Assembly (NCBI RefSeq): GCF_001632365.1 | Contig: NW_024468561.1 | Span: 141,195-205,194 of the forward strand | Length of the DNA: 64,000 bases | DNA from: Laetiporus sulphureus 93-53 | Taxonomy: Eukaryota; Basidiomycota; Agaricomycetes; Polyporales; Laetiporaceae | Reading direction: 5' to 3' | In this document: piece after piece, positions 35,368-46,400 of the stretch | Layout: each line of letters begins with the position of its first letter | Position numbering within the stretch: the first letter of the stretch is position 1 | Translations under genes and position numbers: made by a program | Notes under the pieces: generated by a model | Told to the model about the DNA's origin: nothing | Seen by the model: the letters and a program-made list of their open reading frames with translations, nothing else | Database searches by the model: none

Positions 35368-35744
35368 TTTTCCGATCGCGATGTCTGAGCAAGAATAACA
35401 TGCAGCTTGGTGGCATACAGCAAGGGGGAGAATTTGCCTGGTCAAAAGCTGCATCTCGCTATCGCAATGCTGAGTGCTGTACGAGAGACAGGCCAAAGTG
35501 GGTGGTTTGGTAGCAGCAGTCAACCCATTGCACTCTCTGAACCAGTCTTACAGCACAGCAGATGAAGCTAGCAGTCTCGCAAGCAGTGGGACTGGGAGAC
35601 GCGGTCGGTGGCTGAAAATGCCATTAGTTGCTGCGGAGTCTGAGAAATGCAGACCCAGCTCGGCAGCCGCCGTGAGTGTGAAATCAGAGTCCGGAAGCAG
35701 ACCAACGTACAGACAGCATCTGCAAGTCCGTATACCTTGATCGA
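35368..35744. other. Decayed intergenic copy
   Basis: This segment resembles 38488-38870, the space between DUF6533 copy 3 and the intact mutase gene, in scattered stretches such as GTAGCAGCAGTCAA. No gene is seen. Confidence 0.5.
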
Positions 35745-36022
35745 CACATTGATCCTCATAATATTTTGCCAGACGACACGCCCAGCATCAATATTCAGGC
35801 CCAAGTGCCTGATCATCTGCTCATTCAACGCGCCGTCATGAAGGCATGAACATGCACGATACCCACCCTCTGAGATGCCCACAGGACCGTCGCTGTGCCC
35901 CACGGCGATGCCACGAGCATGCAGCGTGCGCATGCTATGCTCTTTCGAGATCGTATCCATGTCCCGCCGCCGTGATAGCATCGCGCTGAATGTTGGGCTT
36001 TGCGGCAATGCCCCAGCCATCG
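35745..36022 (-). pseudogene. 5' fragment of phosphoglycerate mutase gene
   Basis: Matches 40830-41112 of the intact gene on the same strand. Readable peptides are TISKEHSMRTLHARGIAVGH, SDGPVGISEGG and LGLNIDAGRVVWQNIMRINV. The functional motif GNSEVG of the parent is here GISEGG, so the metal-binding Ser loop is damaged. The 3' two thirds of the gene are deleted, and the first exon is cut off at the junction with the tetraspanin fragment. Confidence 0.88.
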
Positions 36023-36310
36023 CTTCGTCACTTCTAATGAATGCCTCGCGTCAGCCTCCGCGCTTCGGCAACATGATCTCGATGCTCTTCCATATCTTGC
36101 GCGGCTTCGGCCCGCCCGAAAGCACCGTGCTCGAGAGCTTGGACGGAACGTTGTTGATGCTGCGCGACGCGCGGTGGTCGGAGCCCGCTGAGGTGTTCTC
36201 ATACTTGGATGCGAGTGCTCGCGGATGTCGAGCAAGATTGAAGCGGCGGGTGAGGAGGCTCCAGGACGGGGCCATCCTTTTCGGTCCATGGCGGAAGGCC
36301 TGCAAGTTCG
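36022..36310 (-). pseudogene. First-exon fragment of the tetraspanin gene
   Basis: Matches about 32990-33275. Peptides such as SKLSSTVLSGGPKPRKIWKS and IEIMLPKRGG are the counterparts of the tetraspanin head. A one-base loss near 36210-36220 shifts the frame between the KYENTSAGSDHRA segment and the start. None of the membrane helices is present. Confidence 0.85.
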
Positions 36311-36791
36311 AGGGTGACGGCGCCCTTCACCTGCTACAGAGACTAAGCATGAGTACTTCCTGCTCGCCGGAAATCTGTGTTGTACGGGAAATGGGCACGT
36401 TACTCGAAGAGCAACGTCTTTAGCACTGCGATTTTGGACGCCACGGCGCGCTTCTCGATTGCTATCGCACTGCTCTCATGATTTTTTCCTTAGCTTCTCT
36501 CTGCAACTATGTAGGGCGACGGATCCTCAAATGTACTCACACGCGCATGATGAACCACACGTATCATATCTGATACGGCTGCTCTGTTTGACAGATGGTC
36601 GTTTCTGCAATCTTCAACACCTGTGCTATCGGTAAGCCCCCATCTGATACTTACCCGGGCCCTCTGCGTTCACGTCCGGTCAATCAGGCATTATATAAAG
36701 ATGAGTCGCGCGGCGATGGGCATCCTTCAAGTCCCTCCGAGAACTGTTCTGTGTTGCATTGACCGTTGTCACCGACGTTGATACCTCTATA
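36311..36791. other. Duplicated upstream region of DUF6533 copy 3
   Basis: No gene seen. The right part is similar to the promoter at 33490-33605. The left part keeps GGCGCCCTTCACC from the tetraspanin 5' region, and about 180 bases in the middle have no counterpart. Confidence 0.55.
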
Positions 36792-38488
36792 ATGTCGAAC
36801 TCGTCAGCTGCAAGCATATTAGCTCAGGAAGAAGTGGATTCCTTACAGCAAGCGTGAGGACGTCGATACTTTGCGAGGCGTTCAACCGACGAGATTGCGG
36901 TCACTGTCACAGATACGCCAACAACTACTGCAGTCTCGCAGCTGCTGGTACGCCCCCCGATCGGACCACTACAAGCTATCGAACTCGACTTACAGACTGG
37001 ATATTTTCAGCCTTCATCTTCTTTGAGTACATGGTGACTTTCGCTGAAGAGGTTCAGGTCATCTGGGGGGCCAGATTGACCACTGTCACGGTTATCTTTG
37101 CCCTCAACCGTTACCTGCTCGTGGTGCAAGGCGTTAGTTCCACACTGAGCGCGGTGTGGTGGCATACTCCACTGGTTAGTCATGTCGTGTCGTCGTGCGA
37201 GTAAATCGAGCACTCATGATATACGCGCACACAGAGGTGAGCGGCGATGACCGCACCGTATGTTCAGCGCAGTAGATAGATTGTCGCAGCTGTGAGGCTG
37301 TGACATTATTGGGGAACGTGATGACTGCTGTTCTTGAGGCCGTGACAGCAAGTCAGAGATTGTTTGAGCTCAGGTTTCATGAAGAGACTGATCGATAAAT
37401 TGTTAGGCTTTTCCGCATTCCGCACATATGCTATCAGCGGAGGCCAGATCGCCCCTGCATTGCTAGTCTTGCTACTGGGGCTGGTGCCAGCCGGCGCCAA
37501 CATCGTGAGTACATATGTTCTCCGCCATTATGTCTGTTGAGCACCTCCGGGCAGTTTGCATATACAAGATATTCATACGCGTTCGTCCCTTACGTGGGCA
37601 GCTATCCACTTTGTGGCTTTAACGTCCGCATGTCCATCGCGATACAGAACAAGTGAGTGCCACATCCACCTCCCCGATGTCGGCACTCCTACGACTGACC
37701 GTCCTTTGCTTAGACGTGAGTTTGCATTAAACCGATGAGTTGTTGCTCTGATATGCACGATACCTGCAGTCATCATTTTCGCGCGCATCTGCCCGGCTGT
37801 ATCCGACCTGATTGTGGTCCTTGTCACTTGGTTCAAGACATCGGGCCTCGCCATAAAAGTGCGGAAATTACGATTAAAAGGATCGATCGCGACGGTGCTG
37901 GTGAGGGATGGTGAGTATTGTGGCTCTCTTGGTACATGTGATGCCTTACAAGCAGCCAATTCAAGGCACACTCTACTTCATGTATGTCGAGCTCTGTCAC
38001 AGTGCCTTGTCGTGACATCGTTCTTCCACCATTCATCAGGGCCCTTTTGCTTCTCAACATCCTCGAGATCGTGATCGCACTCCGCTTTCGGAGTTCACAG
38101 GCAAGTCTACCCACACACCTGCATGGCCACTTTAAGGTAACGTGCAGGCAGAATAACGCAGACTACATCTCAATTTTCCTGCCACCGTAAGTGACCAATC
38201 ATACCCAATCCAGCTCAGCCCATGCTTATCGAGTCAATCAGAATCTCATCAATCCTGATATCACGCTTCCTCCTCAATCTACGCCAGGTGTCCGTCGGCA
38301 GCGTGTGCTTGAACCCGATTTCTCACAGCGACTCGTACACGCTGGACTTTCCCTCTCGCCTGGTTGGCAACTTTGGCGCCGAGATCCAGCACACGTCTCT
38401 TGTTTTTGAGAATGTCGAGGATAGCATGGAGGACGAGCAGGGTATCACTGAGGGCTGTGAGACCTACGAGTTAGCGCAGATGCAGTAG
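36792..38488 (+). CDS. DUF6533-type membrane protein, copy 3
   Basis: Paralogue of the gene at 33606 with the same exon plan: MSNSSAASILAQEEVDSLQQ, YANNYCSLAAA, IFFEYMVTFAEEVQVIWGAR with LTTVTVIFALNRYLLVVQGV, CEAVTLLGNVMTAVLEAVTA, FSAFRTYAISGGQIAPALLV with LLLGLVPAGANI, ICPAVSDLIVVLVTWFKTSG with LAIKVRKLRLKGSIATVLVR, LLLLNILEIVIALRFRSSQ, and ISSILISRFLLNLRQVSVGS ending ETYELAQMQ, stop 38486-38488. Splice signals match those of copy 2. I see no frame break, and this copy keeps the ancestral C-terminus, so it is the best candidate for a working member. It lies directly 5' of the full mutase gene, which converges on it. Confidence 0.74.
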
Positions 38489-39211
38489 TCATCGTACTTA
38501 CAGGCATGCGATCGTGTTCAATATCGTCGACTCTGACTGTGGCCGCATCTGCACCTTGACATGTTTTTCCGATCGCGATACGAGTCCGAGCAAATTGTTA
38601 TGCATTGCTACGCTCAACATAGCATAAATGGCAAGGGGGGAGATTTGCCAGGCCAGAAACTGCATCCCTCTGCCGCAATGCGGAATGCTGTCCGAGACAT
38701 AGGCAAACGTCGGCGAATTTGTAGCAGCAGTCAATCCGTTGCACGTCCAAAATCAGCTTTACAGCATAGCAGATCATGTTAAGACCACTGCAGGTAAAGC
38801 GTCGCAGTCTGCAGACGCCACCGGAAATTCCATCGGTCGCCGCGGAGTTTGAGAAAGTCAGGCACAGCTCGGCAGCAGCCGACACCGTGAAAGTCTGCCA
38901 TTAATATTGCTGATCCCTCTGGTAACAGCAATGTTACCAGAGGCTCTGGTAACAGCAATGTTACCAGAGGGATGAATCGATGACAGTTTAAGAGGAAACG
39001 CAAGCCGACCCAACGTAACAAAAGAAATCTCGCAGTCCATATATATATATACCTTTCGCAGAGTTCTGGCAAGGCTGCTAACAAATTTCTCAAGCCATCC
39101 TGAGAACAGCAAATTGAGCATTATCACCTCGTCTATTCGCAGTGGTAGCAGTTCAAATCCCTTGAACGTCTACTTCTTACAGTTATGTCAAATACACGTT
39201 CTAGAGTCCTT
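38489..39211. other. Intergenic between DUF6533 copy 3 and mutase
   Basis: Convergent 3' ends with no gene. It holds the doubled hairpin at 38915-38971 and an alternating AT tract at about 39041-39053. The left half has decayed counterparts after both other DUF6533 copies (1440-1700 and 35368-35640); the hairpin part does not. Confidence 0.6.
38915..38971. repeat. Doubled perfect hairpin
   Basis: CTCTGGTAACA, loop GCAA, TGTTACCAGAG forms an 11-base-pair perfect stem at 38917-38942. The same 26 bases recur at 38944-38969, one G apart. The outer CC and GG make the 57-base whole nearly palindromic as well, so it can fold as two hairpins or one long one. Confidence 0.85.
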
Positions 39212-41199
39212 CTAATTTGCTTCCTTCTTCTCATCATGCGCGAGCAACGAGCGACCTGTCATCTCTGCAATCAAATAGTCAGTCTCACAATCTACGCTCG
39301 CATGTATTCAGGCACTCGCCTTCGGGCTTGGGCAATCCCTGAGTCATACAAAATGTCGTGAGAATAGCGAAGATATCTCAGTCACATATGCACTCACCAT
39401 TACGTCAAGAACCGTCGGCGCCACATCGCACAGCGCGCCTTCCTCCTCCTCACCGTCCTTCTTGTCGACAGTGAAGTGGAACTTCTTCGGGTCACCCGTC
39501 ATGATGAACGGCACCGGGTTCGTCGTGTGTGCCGTGTGCGGCGCACCCGTCTCGGAGTTGATCATCTGCTCCGCGTTCCCATGGTCCGAGGTGATGAGCA
39601 GGATGTAGCCCGCCTCCTCGCAGGCCTTGTACACCGTCTCGACGGCCTTGTCCGTTGCGGAGATGGCCTCCACGGCTGCCTCGAACACGCCCGTGTGGCC
39701 AACCATATCCGGCGGCGCAAAGTTGCACATCACGAACTCCTTGTCGCCCTTGCGTATAACCTCCGCAACCGTGTTCGCGACGGCCTGGACGCTCATCTTG
39801 GGGTCCTTGTCGTACGTCGCGACTTTAGGCGAGGGGATCAAATGACGCTCCTCGTTAGGATATTGTTTCTCAACACCGCCGTTGAAGAAGAATGTGACGT
39901 GTGCATATTTCTCGGTTTCTATGTACGGTCGGAGACATGCGAGCACGATAATATAAAAGAAACGTACCAGCTATGTGTGCCTGCTTGATGCCCTGCTTCG
40001 CGAGCCATTCAGCGAGAACATTGGTCATCGCTTGTGGCGGGAAGGCAACCGGGAAGGGGAACTCGGCGTTGTACTGTGACATGGTGCTGATGTGCTAGGA
40101 AGCAGCCACAGAAATGTGAGTCAACAACCAATCCACAAGAAAACCTACACACGAGGTTTTTCGGTACATCGACCTCCATGGGCTTGTCAGGGAGGCCAAG
40201 CACAGTGACAATCTCCCGCATCCGGTCAGAGCGGTAGTTGAAGAAGAAGAGCGTGTCGCCATCCTTGATGCGGCCCTCATCGCCGTTCACGATGATAGGC
40301 TTCAAGAATTCGTCCGTCTCATCCTTCTTGTATCGTTCCTCAATCGCTTTCACGATGTCTTCGCCCTTCTCGCCTACGCCCTTCACGAGGCCATCCATGG
40401 CGATCTTGATGCGCTCCCAACGCTTGTCGCGGTCCATTGCGTAGTAACGACCCACGACGGTCGCGATCTCACCATATTTCTCCTTCTTGATGAAGGCGAG
40501 GAGGTCCTTGACGTATCCTGCGGCCGAGCGGGGCGCGGTGTCACGCCCATCGCCGAAGAAGTGGATGTAGACATGCGGGACACCGACCTCCTTCGCGGCC
40601 TCGAGCAGCGCGTACAGGTGGCGTATGTGCGAGTGCACGCCACCGTCCGAGACCTATTGTATCAGAGTACCGCATAGATTAGAGTACCGCACGGTCAGCC
40701 ACCTGAGCAGAAAGGTAGATCCACGCGACACGTACGAGACCCAGCAGGTGCAGACGGCCGTTCCCCTCCTTTGCATGCTTGCAGCTCCCGACAATGACCT
40801 CGTTCTTGTGGAACTGGCGCTTCTTGATCGACACATCGATCCTCACGATATCTTGCCAGACGACCCGCCCAGCACCGATGTTCAAGTGCCTGAGCATTCG
40901 CTCATTCAATGCGCCGCCGTGAAAGGATGAAAGCGCACGTACCCGACCTCCGAGTTGCCCATAAGCCCATCGCTGAGCCCCACGGCGATGCCGTGAGCAT
41001 GCAGCGTGCGCACGCTATGCTCCTTCGAGATCGTATCCATGTTCGTGGTGTCCCCCGCTGTGATAGCGTCGCCCTTCATGTTGGGCTCTGGGGCAATGCC
41101 CCAGCCATCGTGGACGCTGCAGCGCCGTATAAGCACATCGCGCAAGACGAGCAGCACCCGGACTCACATGAGACAGACTTTGTTCTTGACGTGAACCAT
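39212..41199 (-). CDS. gpmI: Cofactor-independent phosphoglycerate mutase
   Basis: Interconverts 3- and 2-phosphoglycerate in glycolysis in the cytosol, using two Mn ions. Exons: MVHVKNKVCLI, VHDGWGIAPEPNMKGDAITA, SVRTLHAHGIAVGLSDGLMG with the metal-binding Ser loop GNSEVG, HLNIGAGRVVWQDIVRIDVS, VSDGGVHSHIRHLYALLEAA, VYIHFFGDGRDTAPRSAAGY, ATVVGRYYAMDRDKRWERIK, DTLFFFNYRSDRMREIVTVL, ISTMSQYNAEFPFPVAFPPQ, KYAHVTFFFNGGVEKQYPNE, FVMCNFAPPDMVGHTGVFEA, the second metal site LLITSDHGNAEQMINSETGA, and VAPTVLDVM joined to GLPKPEGMTGRSLLAHDEKK, EAN, stop 39212. All catalytic segments are intact, so this is the working copy; 1700-2150 and 35745-36022 are broken copies of its two ends. Seven or so introns. 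Confidence 0.95.
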
Positions 41200-41824
41200 G
41201 GTGAGAGTTGCGTTGCGAGCGACGTGCGCGCCGTCAATTTATACGATGACCAGCGTCAAGAGGCTGAAGAGGTTCCTCGAGGACTTGCTTGCTTCTTCCC
41301 TCTTCTTCCCCACTCTCGCCGCACGATCTTATCGATCTCGCAGCACTGGACCGCAGGCCGCCGAGCATGTACACTGTCTGGGCGACCCTCGATGAGCACG
41401 TTCTATCCAGCCAGGACCGCGTCTCGTCATGTCGGACCTGGGCATTGCTGCTGTGCATGCTACGCCGCCCTTTATGACATTGACCGAATATAAATATATT
41501 TCGAGAGCGGTCAACGGCGTAATTACGGCTAGTGTGGGATCAATACTCGGTATTCAGTACTCAGTGCTGGAGTTCAGCTACAGTAGATTAATGTGAGCAT
41601 CGAACGCTAGCCGGATCATATGGATACGATGATGTATTCGTAGAAGACGAGTATTTGGATTCCTTGTCACCAGCTTAGTTAGAATGCGACTGTTACGGCC
41701 ATGTTTGCACCAGATCCAATATTGTCCCGGGCCTCTGGGCATCTGCAAATGAAATGCAGATGATTGGTCGCGGACTGAAGATTACACGGCGTAAATAAAG
41801 TCGGCAGAGATGGTAGCTGTAAAT
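41200..41824. other. Intergenic upstream of mutase
   Basis: No gene seen. It carries the promoter of the mutase gene and the 3' end of the HNH-domain gene, both on the minus strand. Confidence 0.5.
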
Positions 41825-43154
41825 CTAAACCGGCGGTGCAAGACGTTGAAGAGCGTAGGTGAGGGTATCCAAAGACGCTCCGTTATTGGCGAGTACTGGC
41901 AGTTCTTCAATGTCCCGTTGAATATCGTCAATGGGTTCCGCCGCGCCGGAAAGATGAGCAACGCGACAACAGGCTGCGTGAATACTCAGGTATTTCGGGT
42001 TCGGAAGTGGAATATCGCGCGATGTGGTGAACTCAACCTCTTTAGGAGCATGTAACAGGTCGTTTGCATCCTGTATTATTTGGACACGGTAGCGGTTCTT
42101 CTGAAGGAGGGTAAATGAATGTATTTGCGAGATAGTAGAAGTCGAGCTTACCATTCCTTCAATCGGTTCAAACCAGAGTTCCAACGTGTCCATCATGCTA
42201 TGAAGATTCCCACTGAGCGTCAAAACGTTTCCAAGTCGGTGAATTAAATCTCCCGAAAGCTCTCGTTGAAGTTCGCGGTAACCAAATCGTCGGAACATGG
42301 TCCAGATATCCGCCACGTAGTTTGCCTGCGCAGGTGTGCCATTTGGGTGCCATCATATGGATAGACATACGGGAAGGAACATACCTTCTCGCCTGTCTCG
42401 ATATTACCGAGCATATTTGGGAAAATGTGGCAACATTGTGTTTCCGTTATCTCCTCCGGTCGTTCCATTTCGGACGAGTATTTGAAATAAGATTTCTGGT
42501 CTAACCGACCAGTCACCATGCAGCGGAAATTGTCTCTGACGAGAGCCTAGTAATGAATTGATGGTGATCAAACTGTGGCACGAATGAACGACTGATGGTA
42601 ACAACTTACCTGTTGTTTCGTGCTACCGGGTTTACTAGGGCTCTGTGCTAAGACTGCCTGAATCATCTCCTGCAGATTATCGAAGGATGATCTCGAGGAA
42701 TGTGACGATGGAGCAGGAGTCCTCTCCTTGTGCTTGTAGATTGAAAGATGATTGGACCGCATTTTGCATTCAAGGAACGGAACTTACAGAGACGAATGAA
42801 ATGCGTCACATACCACTCTCCAAGCTCATATAAAGCAGCTCGGAGATCCGGCTTACCGTTACAGGACGCGATCTCTTGAGCAATGACGCTACGACAAACA
42901 TCGTTGAGAGGATAGAGTAGGAGGTATCCGAGAACGCGGATGGCGATGAGGTGGGCTTTGCGGTCTTCCTTCGCTGCGGCTTCGGCGGGGAGCACAAGCT
43001 CAGTATAAACACTGCGGATGGTCATGGCATGGTGCGGTATGAGGTTGTCGCGCAGAGCCAGTGTTACAGAAGGAAGCGCAGTCATATTATCTGGCGGGCA
43101 GCATAAAGGAAACGAGGAGAAGAGATCTCGAGCATTGTCGAAGGCCGCCTTCAT
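41825..43154 (-). CDS. HNH-nuclease-domain protein, basidiomycete type
   Basis: A member of a basidiomycete family with a C-terminal HNH fold; no cellular role is established. I start at MKAAFDNARDLFSSFPLCCP (43154); an in-frame Met at 43307 would add 51 residues. The N-terminal helical part has NLIPHHAMTIRSVYTELVLP and LLLYPLNDVCRSVIAQEIAS with ALYELGEWYVTHFIRLC. After introns comes SPSKPGSTKQQ, then the HNH core: LVRDNFRCMVTGRLD, TETQCCHIFPNMLGN, ANYVADIWTMFRRFG, LIHRLGNVLTLSGNLHSMMD, ELWFEPIEG. The His of CCHIFP, Asn of GNVLTL and His of LHSMMD fit an HNH_2-like active site. The end is LDTLTYALQRLAPPV. The Cys of RCMVTG and Cys-Cys-His are retained. It is divergent from dynactin with about 255 bases between starts. 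Confidence 0.75.
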
Positions 43155-43409
43155 TGTACGTATGGATGGGCATTGGTAGTTGTGCCTTATGGGCGCTAAT
43201 GGCCACGTGATCGAGTACGGACGCGTCCCGTCGACAGCTCGTTCCTTCCCGGTTCCTCCACAGCTTCGCAGTTTTGGTCGCACCTGTCCTGACACGCATA
43301 TGGTCACCAGGCCGATGCGTTGATTATACAGAAATTACCTTCTTATTGCTAGAGTGCTCTCGACGAGAGGAACTCCGGACATCTGTAAGACACTCGCTTT
43401 GCTGCACCT
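43155..43409. promoter_or_regulatory. Bidirectional promoter HNH protein / dynactin
   Basis: The divergent start codons are 255 bases apart, so both core promoters must lie here. I see no striking motif. Confidence 0.4.
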
Positions 43410-46400
43410 ATGGCGCCGACAGAGCCTCCCTTGGGTGCTATCGTGGAAGTCCCCCCGGGACGGGGCGTCGTTCGATTCTGCGGCGCGACCTCCTTCTCCG
43501 CCGGACGCTGGATCGGCATCGAGCTCGCGGAGTCTAACGGGAAGAACGACGGCACGGTGCAAGGCGTGAAGTACTTTACTTGCAAGCCCAACTACGGTGT
43601 CTTCGTGAGACCTAGCCAGGTGAAGGTCGTATCTCTGGAAAGCACGCCTTCTCCCTCGGCGAGTAGAGCACGTTCATTTGCTGGTACGCGAGACCTGACC
43701 TTTGCCTCAGCCGTCTGCTGGACGTTCCCCAGTCGCGCATGAGCGGACAAGCAGCACCAGCGCTCCCCGCATCCCACCTTCAAGGTCTCACCTCTCGTCA
43801 TCCACGCGTGGCGGCCCGTCCTCTCCTGGGAGCGTAAGCCCTTCACCGTCATCCAGCAGCATCCTCACTTCTCCGCGCCAAGCGCGCCTCGCATCATCCG
43901 CCAAACGCAAAGCGTCCATCTCGCTCCAAACGCGCACGTCCCTGCAGCGCCAGGCATCCTTGCAGAGCGATGCAGGTGGCAACAGCACAGGTAGCCCCGT
44001 TATGGCGCGCCAACGGAGCGGCGAGTCGCAAGAGGGTCTGACGAGGCTCTCCCCGCGGACGCTCGCGCCACCGTCTGTATCAACCTCTCCGCGCTCGCCG
44101 TCGCAGGCGCAGGCGCAGACGCACTTCCAGCAGTCGACCCCGCCGCTGCCGTCTCTACTCCGCAGGGTGGGCTCGCCGCAGCTAGACTTCGACTCACCAG
44201 TTGTGGTGCGCGAACCTACCGAGCCAACGGATTCCCGCCCGCCAAGTCCAGTAGTGAGTGTCTGCGCGAGCTTAATCGTTCTGTGAGAGGGAGTAAAACG
44301 TTCTATGTTCAGCGTGTCCAAGATGACCAGGAACTGCAAGAGCTCCGCGCGAAGGTCCGTGTGCTTGAGGCAAAGCGCGCTGACGACGCGCGGCACGTCC
44401 GCGAGCTCGAGACGCGGCTCTCCGAGGCCGAGTCGTTCGTCGCGCTCCGCCCGAAGTTGCAGGCAAAGCTTAATTCGCAGCAAACGGAGCTCATCGCGAC
44501 ACGCCGCGAGCTCGCGGACGCCCAGCAGCTTGCACAGCTTGCGGAGAGCCGCATCCTCGACACGCAGGAGCAGCTCGAGATGGTGATGCTCGATAAGGAG
44601 ATGGCGGAGGAGCGCGCAGAGATGGCGGAAGCGGATCTGGAGGAGGTTAGGGAGCGGTTGGCGGTCGTGGAAGTTGAGCTACAGGTGCTCAGGGAGGGCG
44701 GCGGTAAGTGCGTTTTGAATATGAGTTGGCAGCCGTGCTTAGTGGGCCTTTCTTAAAGGTGGAGACGAGGGAGGCGACAGCTCTATTAAGCAGTCGCTGG
44801 CATACATTCAGCTCGAGAGGCAGAATGAGCGACTGAAGGAAGCTCTTGTACGGTTAGTGCTTTGTTTATTATACAAAGGCGCGCGAGACTCATTTGTTTG
44901 GCAGGCTGCGAGACATCTCGCAGGAGAACGACCAAGAACAGCGCAGGCGAATCGTGGAGATGGAGAAGGACGTGGCGAACCTGGACGATGTACAAGGTTG
45001 GTCCCTTACCATGCGTGAAGCGCTGAAGCTGATTTACGGTCTATAGCCCAACTGGAAGAGACACTATTTAAGTTGGCCAATGCTGAGGTACAGGTCGAGG
45101 AGCTCAAGCTGCAGCTGGACGATGCGCTTGGAGCGGAAGAAATGCTCGTACAGTTAACTGAGCGAAATCTCATGCTGGGAGAAGTACGACTTCTTTCCCG
45201 TCTCGTCTGCCATTCGCATGAGTCGGCTGACCTATCCATCAGAAAATCGAAGAGATGCGTATTACCATCGAGGACCTGGAGGCGCTGAAGGAGCTAAATG
45301 ACGAGATCGAGGAGAACCATATTGATACGGAAAAGGCAATGCAGGAAGAGATCGGTCAGTGCCCGGAGCGAAACATCCATTGGCGGGCGATTCTCTGACT
45401 GACACTCTGCATAAATGCAGACGGCAAGGATATGCTGATCCGCGACCAGGCAGCAAAGATCGTGGCACTTGAGGAAGCATGCCAGGACCTCGAGAGCACC
45501 ATTATGCAGTTCCGGGAACTTGTCGTGCAGCTGCAAAGGTAGGATCTCTCGACATCAAGGATTTCGAGTGGTTGCTTACAATTATACAGCGACCTTGATA
45601 CACTCCGTACAGAGACACAGACGTCGCAGCACCAGGCAGCAACTGCGGCTTCGCAAACCGCTGCGATGATGTCGTTGAACCTCAAGTTGCAGTCATCGGC
45701 CTCTAAGAACCAAGCTCGGTACATCGATCTTGAGGTGAAGAGGATCGAAGCGAAGGAGGCCAAGGAGCTACTAGCTATCATTCAGGTGAGTTTTCTACCT
45801 GTACTTTGTACTGGATGTCGCTATTGATGCCAATTCCCTCAATGTACAGCCGTATCTCCCTCAGATCTACGTCGAGTCGGATACAGATGCCACCAACTGC
45901 TATCTCTTCTTTCAGCGTTTGGCAGCGAAAGTTGATCTCATTAACACCGTCGTGGCGCAGACGCATAATCTGCCTGAGTCGCTCAATGGCCCGGTATCGG
46001 ACGTGCTGGTCGGGGTGTGCGAGGTGTGTCTCAGAATCGTCTTCCTAGCAGCTCGTGCTAACAGTAGTTATGTTCAGATGAGAGGACGTCTCTCCAGTCT
46101 ATCGACAACCTGCAAACGATTTACCGCATTCCTTCGTAGGTGCGATGGGGAGTCTTTCCTCAATATTGGCCGCGTATTCCCCGAGATTGCACCTATTGAG
46201 AAGCGGATCGACATGCACATCGAACTCTTGCGCCGCGAGGAGTTCCGTGAGCTCGAATGCGTCAGCGACGCGGCAAAGTGAGCCATCGCCACGCTGAACT
46301 CTGGCGTAGAATAAACCCATTGCCTTTCAGGATTCAGTCTCAATTCGACCACCTGGTGGAGACGTACCTTAACGGCTTCGAATACGACTTGGGCGAGCGC

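Noticed and set aside
39041..39053. Alternating AT run as a core promoter
   Set aside because: It lies between two convergent 3' ends, so no gene starts here; a simple microsatellite.
39476..39988. Plus-strand frame of 170 codons opposite the mutase gene
   Set aside because: It is the complement of conserved mutase exons; the minus strand carries all the family motifs.
43788..44483. Minus-strand frame of 231 codons
   Set aside because: Antisense to the Ser/Pro linker and first coiled coil of dynactin; high GC makes long shadow frames.
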